From Pohlia nutans (Eukaryota; Streptophyta; Bryopsida; Bryales; Mniaceae), in contig CM040092.1 of NCBI GenBank assembly GCA_022496805.1, forward strand, positions 16,448,113 to 16,512,112: DNA of 64,000 nucleotides, in the 5' to 3' direction. Numbering within the stretch: position 1 is the first letter of the stretch; each line of letters starts with the position of its first letter. The notes under the pieces are model-generated. The model was not told the origin of the DNA. It did no database searches and worked only from the letters and a program-made list of their open reading frames with translations. Positions 50,253 to 61,531 of the stretch are shown here, in pieces. The position numbers and the translations under genes were made by a program.

Positions 50253-50416
50253 ATGTCCCCTTTGATCCAAAGTGGATATGACTGCATGCGTCCAGGCTGG
50301 TTTCTATTCTCTGGAAAAGGACGATCCTATGACCATGTCTCGGTCGGATGGTCCAACAGCATGACTCCACGGTCATAGATCTCTAGAACTGGACCGTGGC
50401 TATAACCGTGCGCTTT

Positions 50417-50932
50417 GAAGATGATGGCTATGGCGGGTCAGGGAGTGAATTGCAGCTTCCGCATTGCCATGGCGTATCGGTGAGTTCCTCTTTGAGCTCT
50501 AGATTGGCGCTTTTCGAATGTTTTGTGGTTGGATTCGAATGAGATTGACGACATTATGGAATTTTTAGCTCGCCATTTGAACAGCAGACAGGAGCATTCT
50601 CACGCTGTTCGCTTTTCTAAGGCTGCTTTTTCGCTTCATGTGCGCCTTTTGTCTAATGGTTATACGGTATCCATGTTTTGCAGGCTGCACAGTTGATACT
50701 TGATAAGAGGAAGAAAAAAAAACGCATTACGAAGCGGACATTTCTTGGTACTAATCTTTTACCGATTCTTTTATTTATGTCGGGGTTTGTGGCTTCTAGT
50801 GTCATGGTTCAGCTTTCGATATCCGAAGCGATCAGCTCTGGTAATGGCTGGTGGTGCATTCGTGGATTCTGTTTTTGCTATACATTCAAAGATTGATCTC
50901 TACGAAAACTTGATGCGCGTGACCAACGAGTA
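50417..50932 (+). other. Unassigned small spliced ORF or 5' UTR exons
   Basis: A start-like ATG at about 50422 opens MAMAGQGVNCSFRIAMAYR and ends at a good donor (CG|GTGAGT near 50480). A good acceptor follows (TTTTGCAG near 50685). After the acceptor one frame reads AAQLILDKRKKKKRITK and a second ends in a protein-like tail, MAGGAFVDSVFAIHSKIDLY, stopping at 50933. I cannot find a phase-consistent join and do not recognise a family. It could be a separate small gene or the spliced 5' leader of the downstream lipocalin gene. Confidence 0.3.
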
Positions 50933-51132
50933 GAAAAAGAATATCTGAATTGTTCCTCCTAGAGATTGGTGATGAATTAGGGAGTTCAGATTTTACGTCT
51001 ATGACTATGAGAGAACAAATATAGGGTGTACAGTTGCTGACATGTGTGATACGTGTGCGTATAGTAAAGATCCACTTCGTGTTCTAAGGCTTGATCGAGG
51101 AAGTCTTACAAAGGTCCAAGGGTTGGTTTGTT

Positions 51133-53748
51133 ATGGCTATGGCATCCTCAACAATGCTGGTGTCCTCTTTTACTGCTATGCATCGGACTCCATGTTTCAG
51201 GTATGGCCTTCAAGTCCAAACAATGGCGCATTCGAACAGTGGTGTCATTTAGTTACTACGATGCCAATCCCTATTTCTTCATGCAAGCATCAGTTGTGCC
51301 AATAGACAATGGATTCAGGTGTTTAAGCAAATGTGCTTGGAGTTGCTACTTGCTGACTAAAATACATGACCAGTCGAATTACACATTGACAGAAAATCAT
51401 CCGCTGCATTGCAGAAATAAGTATTCTACTACCAAGAAGGGGACGGTAGAAGTGAGATGCTCCCTGCGCAGTTCTGTGCAATCTGCTGTAGTGGCGACGA
51501 CGGCTGCTGCGTTGCTGCTATTCGCTCCTATTGGCGTGGTAAATATCTCAAACTGTTATTTCTTCTTGGGAGGTCGTTGATGATAATACTTTACACACAA
51601 CGAAGTTTAGGTCACGCATTACAGAGCAGTCCTATTTTTTTAAGGCTATCAAAAGCTAAATTGCACCAGAATTTTCTCCTTGCTGACAGTTCCTTACAAA
51701 ATTTGGGTGTAAAAATCAATGATTGTAGCCAGATATTCAACGTAGAAATATTCAATGGAGGAGCCGGATAACTTTTTGCATCTCTATAAATGTCTACATA
51801 TGTCCCTTGACATTCTTTGATGCATCCTCTGTTTGTCGCCAGATTAATGGAATATATTGAGGATGTTATTGTTGAGCTTTGAATACCAGTTCAATGAGCA
51901 TTCAAGGGGATATCATTTAATGTTGTTTATATGGCCCAATGTCTTGTAATTTTTGTATTAGAGCTCCAACTATTAACCAATTTTGTTCATGTATTGCTTA
52001 ATTGCTTCTTACTAATACAATTGTTGCCATTCAAATGCACTCTTTGGAAATTTTAGATTGCCATAGTATGACACGAATCTAACTAAACTCAGGCCAATGT
52101 AGCTAGCTAATTTAACCCAAAAAAATCACAAACTTGCCACAACACTGATGTTTAAAGATATTGTAGATATGTGGGCATTATCTCAGAAACCAAAAAAGAA
52201 GCCCTGTTACAGAGGGGATCCATTTAGATTCCGGCAGTGAGACTAAGCAGTTGTAGTTTACAGTCGTGTCCGTCACGATGACCTGCTACAGGTGGCACTT
52301 GCAGAGCCGGGCCTGAGCGCCGGGAGCTTGTGCGAGATTGCGGCTGAGCCTGAAATACTGAACCTGGGTCCAAGCGACAGTGAAGGTCCTCTGATAATGT
52401 CAGCAGGAATGACTATGAAAAACTTCAACCCGGCACGCTATGCAGGTCGTTGGTATGAAGTTGCATCACTGAAACTCGGATTTGCTGGCCAGGGTCAAGA
52501 AGACTGTCATTGCACACAGGTATGGCGCTGATTCTGGATTGGAAATCACGGCTCGAAAAGTGTAACAACTCTTCGATGTCTTTTTTATTTCCATTGAAAC
52601 TGTTACATTGATATCGTCTTACTGTATTTGTTTGTGTTACTGGCAGGGCATCTACAGCTATAATGAAGCTAAACAGTCAATTGAGGTATTTTGGAATTTT
52701 CTACGTTGCTTGCTGGAATGATTATTCAGCATTCCCTTCTAGCTCATGGAGTGAGAATGCGTTGTATAATGTCTTCACTATTGATTTACCATTGGGAATA
52801 TCTTGATACACCATTATTAAAAAGAGGAGATAAGGATATCCCGTGAGTCTTTATTTTAATATGGCCTCCTATTTGAATGGGCTCCAGTTTCAAGGCATTT
52901 TTCATGACCCCGTGGTGGAATGTTACAGGTAGAGACATTTTGTGTTCATGGCAGTCCAACAGGCTATACCACAGGCATTCGTGGGAGAGTCCAGTGTGTG
53001 ACCGATAAAGAGCTCGCTAAGCTCAAGATTAGTGAGTTTGAAAGAAAGCAGATGGTTCAGCAAAAGTGCTACTTGCGCTTTCCCAACCTTCCATTCATTC
53101 CCAGGCAGCCCTACAATGTGCTCGACACAGACTATGACAAGTACGCCCTTGTGTCAGGAGCTAAAGATGCTAGCTTTATACAGGTATGGTAAAACTCCTT
53201 TTTATTCCTCTGATATCCCTGTTCTTACAAGAATGTTCATTAAGTACCTGCTTAAGCCAAAGATTATTCATTTTCGGATAACCCAAGTTGTGGACATACC
53301 AGTAGGGATTGTCTTGTTAGAAAAAGAGGTGTAAGCACATATTCCAATGCTGAAGATTTGGCCTGAAAATATTTAGTTTCATTGATCACCTATGAACGTA
53401 TTCTTGTACCTACATCCCACGTGATTTGGCATCTGAAAAAGTAATCGGAAATGTTTGTACCAGATTTATTCTCGCACACCCAATCCTGGACGGGAGTTTA
53501 TCGATGCACAGAAGGCAGTCCTAGCCAGATTGGGCTACGACGCAGAGGATATAAGGGACACTCCTCAGGATTGCGAAGAAACGTCAGTAGAACAGCTGGA
53601 AGGAATGATGGCTAATCCTGGCATTGAGAATGTGCTGGATAATACCTTGCCAATCGGACTTAAGAAGGGGGTTGAACTCAACCCTCTGACTAGTAATCTA
53701 GAGACAATCAAGAAACTAATTCAGTTGTATCTGCCGAAGTTCAAGTAA
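51133..53748 (+). CDS. LCNP: Plastid lipocalin (LCNP/CHL), complete, 6 exons
   Basis: Thylakoid-lumen lipocalin that in Arabidopsis protects thylakoid lipids and supports sustained photoprotective quenching (family knowledge). Exons 51133-51200, 51319-51538, 52292-52519, 52647-52685, 52929-53183 and 53464-53748 join in phase, giving 364 residues. Seen: plastid leader MAMASSTMLVSSFTAMHRTP; a second, lumen-type hydrophobic segment VVATTAAALLLFAPIGVVALA at about residues 80-100 with an A-x-A-like cleavage site; lipocalin signature FNPARYAGRWYEVASLKLGF (GRWYEVAS at 148-155); conserved cysteines in DCHCTQ, FCVHG, VQCV, KCYLRF and QDCEE; YALVSGAKD and YSRTPNPG. The start was chosen because the AG|GTATGG donor at 51201 joins the AG|G acceptor at 51319 in phase. 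Divergent from LHCA5. Intact. Confidence 0.93.
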
Positions 53749-54562
53749 CCTGTAAAACGTACCAACATCGATGAGTGTTGGTTGTGAATTTCGTCTACAT
53801 GGATTAAATACCTTTTCTCAACGAACATGTAAATATTTGGATGACCTTCAGAGGACAATTCAGAGTTGCTGGTGGAGATGCTCTAATTGCGGTAGCACAA
53901 TGTGGTAGTGTGGCCCGAACTGCAAGATTGAATAGCTTCAGTGCAAACAGCTCTTAGTTTGAGCAAATATTTCACAAGTATATCTCACAATCTCTTGCAT
54001 AGCAACTTAGGTGGCTCCATAACGTTCATTAAGGGAGACGGTGCTTATTCCGTGCGTGCTTGTAAACCGTGCCCCTGGACCGGGCATTATAACCGTGCAC
54101 TAGAAGACCCAAATCCGTGACTGTGCCTCCAAGTTGCATGATTTGATACGTAGATTTGAACATCACCATGGCCGGTTTAAGGATTCGTCTTGACCGCCAT
54201 TAGTGAGAGCAGGGCACCGCTATAGAGAATGTTGTTGTAATCACTTTCAAGTTTTCTCATTAATTGATCAGATTTGATAATTTTGTGTGACCGTTGCTAA
54301 AAGACTTCTCTCACTCTTGCAAGCGTTTGGAATTTTTGCATCCAGTTTTCCCGCAGTCCATGTTCAAGAATTGCTTAAGTGCACGGAATACGCACCATCT
54401 ACCTTAGCATGCAGTGGCTCTGCCTGGTCCCACAGGAGAACATGCAGCATATTCCACATCCAACATGACTTCATCAGTAGCTAATTGGATAGGTGAAGTT
54501 CCAAGGTGATGAGGAGAGTGTATGAAGGAAAGACAAAGCGCATGAAGGACTAGACAATTTTA
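53749..54562. other. 3' flank of LCNP, no supported gene
   Basis: No gene recognised. Repeated CCGTGC phrases occur at 54045-54130, resembling a stretch at about 7945-7975. Confidence 0.5.
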
Positions 54563-55044
54563 GGGCCGCTTCACATTAAGGCCGAAGGTTGAGAGACCGT
54601 CGAATTTTACCAATCATATTGCAAGAAATCTTGAAGGTTGTCACCTTTGGCCTCTCGACCCATTTTGGAAGGCGAGAGGCAAAGGTCCAAAGGCCATCAC
54701 CTTCCAAAATGCCTACATGCAACCCTTTTTGACCATCTTGGCTCCAAGGTGACGGACTTTCAAGGGAGTGTTGGGTCAGACAAGAATGGAAATCCAAATT
54801 ATGGTCGAGAGGCCATTGAATTCTTTTGATAAACTAATGGAATTTTTTATTTTATCAAAAGCTTGGCCATTAAAGGCTTGGACTTTGAACTTGGCCTTTG
54901 GAGGCTTCACACTATGGCCGGCCAAAGGCTCTAATTTCTATACTTTATTATATATTTCAAGCCCAAGCCTTTGGGCTTTCAACATCCTTTGCCCATGAAC
55001 TCCTATGGCCTCTTGATTTTGAAGGCCATAGTGTGAAGCGGCCC
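54563..55044. mobile_element. Tourist-like MITE (PIF/Harbinger type), 482 bp
   Basis: Ends GGGCCGCTTCACATTAAGGCC and GGCCATAGTGTGAAGCGGCCC, flanked by TTA on both sides (54560-54562 and 55045-55047). Related to 5606-6067 in ends and duplication. The internal open frames are fortuitous. Confidence 0.75.
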
Positions 55045-55618
55045 TTAGTTTTTACTCAGAAGCAAACGATTAAGATTCAAAATTGAAAACTTTGTCCGTT
55101 TGAAGCCGTCAATGTTTCTTCACCAACACCGGTAACTTAGCATATTTGTATATGCCAGTTTTAACTTCCTAACCAAATGTAAAACTATATAACGTAGATA
55201 CGCCAATCACTGTGCACCGTGTTGATTGTTGTATTTGCGATGAAGTGCACGAGTGATTATCAGTATACAGTTATTAGCATGTCTATGATAATGAATGTAA
55301 TAAGATTGTGCAGTTCTGCAGTACCATTAGCTCACGACTCCGCTACATGAATCTATTTTCATTGCATGATTTTCTTACATCTTGAGTTGTCCATGCAAAC
55401 CACCTTTGTTTAACACAAAGGAGTGGTAGTTAAAGTAGAAATACCTAAAACCATCCCTACACTAGTACATGGGTACACCCATTCCCGATTGTAGGATTCT
55501 TTTTAGATTGTTTCCATAAAGTGGATTGAAATTGTCTCCACACTTTATTTTCATTGAATATAGTTTGCATTTTACAAGTATCGATTTCATCATAAGTCTA
55601 TGAGATGGTTTTAATTGT

Positions 55619-56158
55619 TTAACTCCTAAATGCTCAAATGACCATTTTCTGGTCGCTGCCCAAATCTAACGGGCTGCTTGGAACAAAAAAATAAAAAATT
55701 GAAAAAATAAAAAATACTTAAAAATATTACATCAAGTCTACTTTCCAATGCAATTTGAATTATGTCAATTTGAGTTAAACTCCACCGGGGAGAATTTTTC
55801 AAAGTGGATCACCTCAACATTGTCTTAGTGTTATAAATTTTGCTATTTGGGTAAAGTAATGATGTTTCCTCCATCATTTCTTTTGTTTTTTTTGAAGTTT
55901 ACAATAAATAAACCAACTTTAACTAAATTTTAAACTCTAAAAGTGAAAATTATAATTCATACAAATTTCAAAGGTTAATGCTTTTAAATTCATTTAAAAA
56001 TACCTAAAGTTATTTTTGGAAGTTTGACTGTATGGATAATTTGTAGAGATGATGCCCTACATTTTGTCTATTGAAGCAAACTTCATCAAACATATAGAAG
56101 GCACATATTATAATACATCTATGTTTTGTCCAATACCCCGCAGGCTTTTAGGGGTTAA
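55619..56158. mobile_element. About 540-bp element, copy of 6288-6815
   Basis: Starts TTAACTCCTAAATGCTC and ends GGCTTTTAGGGGTTAA. Collinear with 6288-6815. Confidence 0.7.
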
Positions 56159-56684
56159 TCAACTTCCACTTTGAAAATTCATAATTAACAATTAAGTGAC
56201 TTGTTCAAAATTCTACCTTTCTTCTTTATAAAATAATGATTTTATGTTGCTAATACTACAAAAAAATTCTATTTTGAAAAAGCCAAAAAAAGCCAATTTT
56301 TTAAATTTTTTTAACAAGTAGCGAGTTGTCATGATAAATAATATCTTACTTTTTGCTTCAGCACATTTGGAGACCTACGATTGGTTGAAAATATGTTTAG
56401 TGAGTTGTACCAACGGTTGCACAAATTATCCACTCTCTAAATACATGTATTAAATACCTTTTCTCAATCGTCTCACTGGTTGCACAAATGGTCCACTCTC
56501 TAAAGCCAACAACAATCACCGTACCTAATCATCAGGTTCGGCAAAAAATAATTATAAAAAAGAAGCCCATGACTATTTATAAAACATAATTCTATTTTCT
56601 ATGGAATAAAAAGGAATCTTAAAAAATATCCACCAAAATCTTAGAAAATATTCACAGTATTTGAACCAAAAATAAATAAATAAA

Positions 56685-56735
56685 TAATATATATATATAT
56701 TTATATATTTATATATGTATGTATGTATGTATGCC
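56685..56735. repeat. TA and TATG microsatellite
   Basis: A TA-rich run followed by about five TATG units. Confidence 0.7.
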
Positions 56736-57073
56736 ATGAGCTGCCAACCCCGACGGCCAGGTACGGTATTTAATTTAATTAATTTATTTAATTTATCCTT
56801 TCCTTCTAGTGATGAATCTTTTTTGCACAACTGGAGCTGCCCTTTACACACGAAAATGTGATTGAAGCATGGCGTCTCTCCCTAAACCCTAAACCTGTGC
56901 CTCTGTTGATACAGGCCTCACGATTTCCTTTACATTTTTTTCTTCTCGACGGTCGGAGCCCCGCAGTCGAGGATGTGAATTACATTGATGCTTCAATTGA
57001 CTGACTGTAGAGATATTGCGTATTTCATTAGCATCAATGGTGTTATGTTTCTGCACTTCAGGGTAACTCAAGG

Positions 57074-58935
57074 GTGTTGCGAGCCAGCGTGAGTAGCAAA
57101 TCGGACACCGTGACACTCACTGAGTCTGACAGGAACCAGAGCAGCGTGAAAAGTCTCACAACGGTGCCCGACTGGAGCCTCGATCATCGACAAGTTCGGT
57201 TTCCTGACCCCAATTCGCGAATTGTTAAGGGTAATCTCGGATTAGGGTTAGGATTACTCAATGAGAGAACGATTTGACAGTTTTGCAATCCCTGTTTGAT
57301 CAGCTGTCAATCACCAGGACTATCCGGAAGCGAGCAAGGCCAGACACATTTACAAAAGCGATGGCCGTGTTAAATACGCCACGTTTTTCGACCCGGACAT
57401 TTACGAAGTGACCTATCGCAATTTGCGGAAGAGCAACAAGGCGGACGCGTGGAGTACAATTCACCGAGTCATTGAGCAGATGTAAAATAGGTCGTTTCAA
57501 TTCCAGGAGATAGAATCCATCGATGGGAAATTTATAGGAACACCTTCGTTCATCGATCAGCTCATCCAGGAGGTCCTGAGGTTAATTATCGAGCCAGTCT
57601 TTGAGAAGTCCCAAACCTCCGCGCAGGTAACGTTGCAGCGAGTACGCAAATGGACTGGCACGACGTGGCTGATTACTGCCACCACTCCCGGATTACTGAA
57701 GAATTTGGATCATTCAGTGTTGGCGGAGATTCCAATGCGAGCCGTCATTGGACTGGAAGCTTGTGAAAACTGCTGAGCGGTTTCATAACTTAACTGGGGT
57801 TTCCAAGGGTGGTTTCATTTGCAAGAGCGTGTATGGTTTTTCGTGAAGAAAATTCGACAGGGTCGTCCTACCCCCTTCAGATTGCTTACTCTCCATGGAG
57901 GAGAGGTGAGGCGGTTAGCCCCACAGCGCTGGGCTTGGGGCCCAGCTCCCAGTCGAGTACCTGCGATGTCGATGCAAGCGGAATGACGATGAATGAGGAC
58001 GAATGGCCCTTTTATAGGCTGATTTCGGGAAGTTGCGTGAAGTCCACTCTGAGTTTACGGCTCACTTTATACACAGGCTCGCAATTTGCGGAAGAACAGG
58101 GCGGACGCGCCGTCTTTCTCCGAGAGTTCAATTCACCGCAATTTGCGGAAGAACAAGGCGGACGCGCCGTCTTTCTCCGAGAGTTCAATTCACCGAGTCA
58201 TCGAGCAGATGAGAAATAGGTCGTTTCAATCCCAGCCTGTTCTTGAGAACGAATCCATTGATGGGAAATTCATAGGAACGCCTCCGTTCACCGATCAGCT
58301 CATCCAGGAGGTCTCGAGGTTGATTCTCGAGCCGGTCAAGATTTGCGAAGTCCCTTCAGTTGGAAATCTTCGCGCAGGCAACGTTGTAGCGAGTACGCAA
58401 ACGGCCTGGCACGACGTGGCTGATTACAGCCACCGCTCCCGGAGTACTGAAGAATTGAATTTGGATCATTCAATTCTGTGTTGGCGGAGATCCCAATGCG
58501 AGCCGTGAACGACCAGCAGCAGCAGTCACATCGATCTTGTGCTGAAGAAACAGATGATCAGGCATTGTCTACCAAGTGAACTTACTTGTTGATATTTTCT
58601 GCTGTTGCATGGAACTTACTGCTGTGTGTTGTGCATCCTTCGATTCATGGATACATACTTGCAATGAAGAACGGCTTGAGAGCATCGTTCATTTGCAAGA
58701 GCGTGTAACTATGGATTTTCGTGAGAAAATTCGACAGGGCCGTCCTGCCCCCTTCAGATTGCTTACTCTCCATGGAGGAGAGGTGAGGCGATTAGCCCCA
58801 CAGCGCTGGGCTTGGGGCCCAGCTCCCGCTCGAGTACCTGCTATGTCGATGCAAGCGGAATGAAGATGAAGGAGGAAGAATGGCCCTTTTATAGCCTGAA
58901 TTCGGGAACTTGCGTGAAGTCCACCTGCAAGTTTA
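57074..58935 (+). pseudogene. Duplicated degenerate gene, possibly maturase/RT-like
   Basis: Two diverged copies of a coding segment lie in tandem, about 720 bp apart: 57417-58060 and 58137-58935. Upstream of copy 1 are possible exons with VRFPDPNSRIVKG and YATFFDPDIYEVTYRNLRKS. Copy 1 has an in-frame TAA right after HRVIEQM; copy 2 reads through (RNRSFQSQPVLENESIDGKF, then IGTPPFTDQLIQEVSRLILEP). The pattern R-S-F-x-x-x-P, (D)GK, G-T-P-x-F-x-D-x-L-I-Q-E-x-x-R-L-I-x-EP resembles the first RT blocks of group II intron maturases, which plants also encode in the nucleus for organelle splicing. The downstream RT and X domains are not recognisable; copy 2 instead continues to FREKIRQGRPAPFRLLTLHG. 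Stops and shifts indicate a pseudogene. The family is tentative. Confidence 0.4.
58080..58193 (+). repeat. 57-bp in-frame tandem duplication
   Basis: Two nearly identical 57-bp units (58080-58136 and 58137-58193) each start CGCAATTTGCGGAAGAACA and end GAGAGTTCAATTCAC. The period is 19 codons. It lies at the start of copy 2 of the degenerate gene. Confidence 0.9.
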
Positions 58936-61531
58936 TGTCAAGCAGCACTGCCAGTTTAGCCCCTAAACGCCACCCAGACCAAAAAGTGGCTTATGAATGG
59001 AACTGATTATTCAATTCCAATTGCTACGCGGATGATTTCCATCCAATTCCTTTGTGAAGGATTTTGTTTGTTCATGCCACCTCTTCAAGTTAAATTAAAG
59101 CCATTCAACCTATTTTTACAGTTTACATGGTCCCACAGTACAAAAAAAGTAGTAAATCGGTTCATAACAACTGGGTGGGTAAGTCATTCTGATAGTATTG
59201 CATAAGACTTTGACGCGCTTGCATCCATATAATGGACGATGAACAGGTTGCAACCTTTCTCTTGACTACATCCTATGCATTTTTTCAAGATTTCTTTTGG
59301 TTCTTGTGTTAGTTGACTATCATTTGTACAGTATGGATCTTCAAAATAAAATATTGTGATTTTTTTAAGTAACAAAATTGATTTATGTCAAGTTTCATTC
59401 CTAGTTCAAAAAGTGAGACCTTAAACATGGTTTTCCAAAATAAGTTAAATCAAATAATGGAAATCATACCATCTTGTAGTGCATGTTATTCCAATTTCAT
59501 TACAATTATTTTTTATTTTTTATTTTGTTAATTTGGGATTTTTAATTGAATTTCAATAGAAAAGCTTGAAAATTTAATAACAATTTATTAATAAAAAATA
59601 TGATAAATCGAACTTCAAAAATGTGATCTTCACATTGATATTTTCAACTTAGCTTTGTACAGTGGGATGACAATCAAAATGGCGTTTTGAATTCGCAATG
59701 AAAGAAGTGTCACATCTGCCAACTTTGACAGCATCCCGAGGGCTGGAAAATTGGTGTTTCATCACGAAATGTTAATTACAAGATCATCTCTAAGTTAATA
59801 ATATGTGGACCAAATTTGAAGGCCAAAAGATTCACCAAAAAAAAAAAATTAAAAATCTACCAATATGTGTAGATGTGAAAAAAATTTCCCTCCTGTCAAC
59901 TTTAGCAGCCTCCCAAGGATTGAAAAAATAATAATTTGCCATGAAATTATTGGAACAAAAATTTCTCTATGTTAATAACATATGTTCCAAATTTCAAGGC
60001 CAAAAGATCAACAAAAAAAAAAGATATTCACAATTTACCAACATGTGTTGTTTTGAGAAACAATCATGGAAACCATTTCACTATTGCCAACTTTGACACC
60101 CTCCCAGGGGCTGAAAAGTTGCTTATTTACTATGAATTTTTTGTCACGAAATGATTTCTATGTTAATAACATGTGTGACAAATTTCAAGGCCAAGAAGGT
60201 CATAAAAAACAATATTCAAAATCTACCAACATGTGCAGCTATATGTTTTTCCCTACCAACAATTAATTTCTTTAAAAATCTTTAAAGAATATAATGTTAG
60301 CTACTTGTTTACCATAATTTAAATGTATTATAGAGATGGAACATTTTCAAAAATTTGTGTCATGAAAGAAGTTCCAAAACATGGCCAAACTCATTTTATT
60401 TCTTGATCATTACAATTTTTTCAAATTTCAATATAATGGTCATTTAGGAGATAAGGTTTCTACTATTGCCAGCTATGACCATTTTGTGAAGTTGTCCAGT
60501 GGACTTCTCCTCTTGATGAAATTGTCCAATACACTTCTCTAGGTGCTTACACTATGGCCAGTCAAGACTTCTTAAGGCATTTTTTTAATTGTTTTTTTAA
60601 TCTTCTCCAGCATACCATCCCTAGCCTCTAATAACCATGTCTTGGGTTGAAATTCTTGACCAATGGGTGCACTTCTCCACCGAAGTGTAAAGCGGCCCTA
60701 AGACGATGTCAATGTGAGAGTTTCAATGAAAACAAAAAAGACATCGCAAACCTTCCAAGAGTTATTACAATTTTCGAGCCTTGATTCCAATCCAGAATCA
60801 ATCGTGACCATACTTGCCAGAATTACCAGAACATGCTTAAACTAAACTCGGAGTGAGGCTTCAACTAAACTTGGAGTGGGGTAGGGAATGCCAAAAAGAC
60901 CATACTTTCCTGTAAACGCATACCACTGGAAAGATTCTCCATACCACTGGAAAGATTCCAAAATTCCCTCATTACTAGTGTGATTTTACGTGTCTGTATT
61001 TTATTGAATTTGTCCGAATACCGCATACGGATACGCAAATATATACGCCCATTTTGCTTTTCAAAGTTTTTCCGGGCAGGCGGGCAGGCGGTTTCCGGGC
61101 ACCAGTTTCCGGTCAGCGGGTTTTTTCTGCTCGTGGGACTCTTTGCGCGGGTTCGTGGCTGGCTTGAGGCCTGGGGCTGGCCTGGGCGCCTTCAACCTCG
61201 GTAAGGAAAACACAGCCTTAAAACGTTTGGTGAATTGCAGTGATTTTGGGAAGCGATTTGGTTGCAGTGTGAAGGATTTTTGAAGCGGAAATATTTGTGA
61301 GTGTTTTTAGGGATGCCGGTGTGTGAGGCCTTGGCCTTTGTTGAGCAACACCGGTCGTTTTTCGACGTTGTGCAAGCGTAATACAACGATGAGGTAAAGC
61401 TTTTACTGTCTGGCCAATTCAATTACTTAGGGTTTATGGGGGAAATCAAACCACTGAATAAAGGAGTTTTGTTAGATTTTACCTCTGAGAAACTAAAAGC
61501 ATTCAGCCTTCCAGTTCTCAAAGGTTAACAG
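58936..61531. other. Intergenic, no supported gene
   Basis: AT-rich, with repeated phrases about every 150 bp at 59690-60260 (CCAACTTTGACA, TTCAAGGCCAAAAGAT, TTAATAACATGTG), suggesting a decayed tandem array. 60542-60697 has Tourist-like ends (GGTGCTTACACTATGGCC and GTGTAAAGCGGCCC). A GC-rich stretch at 61075-61200 precedes the prolyl oligopeptidase remnant. Confidence 0.5.

Larger units (their letters stand above)
48278..51132. other. Divergent LHCA5-LCNP intergenic region
   Basis: 2.86 kb between two divergently oriented thylakoid genes. An AT-rich block is tandemly duplicated (48491-48873 and 48914-49353; both with GTAACCTTACCGCAC and AAAACCCTCACTTC). A short segment resembling GACGATCCCATGACC..GTCTCGGTCGG occurs at 48351-48392, 49369-49405 and 50320-50375, all in the same orientation. 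Two MITEs (49590-49810 and 49894-50143) and a short interspersed repeat follow. Promoters must lie here, but I could not define TATA boxes with confidence. Confidence 0.6.

Noticed and set aside
54768..55086. Open frames in the 54.5-55.1 kb region
   Set aside because: They lie mainly inside or at the edge of a Tourist-like MITE.
61315..61390. Short frame (MPVCEALAFVEQ) as the prolyl oligopeptidase start
   Set aside because: It does not resemble the family N-terminus and runs into a stop within 25 codons.
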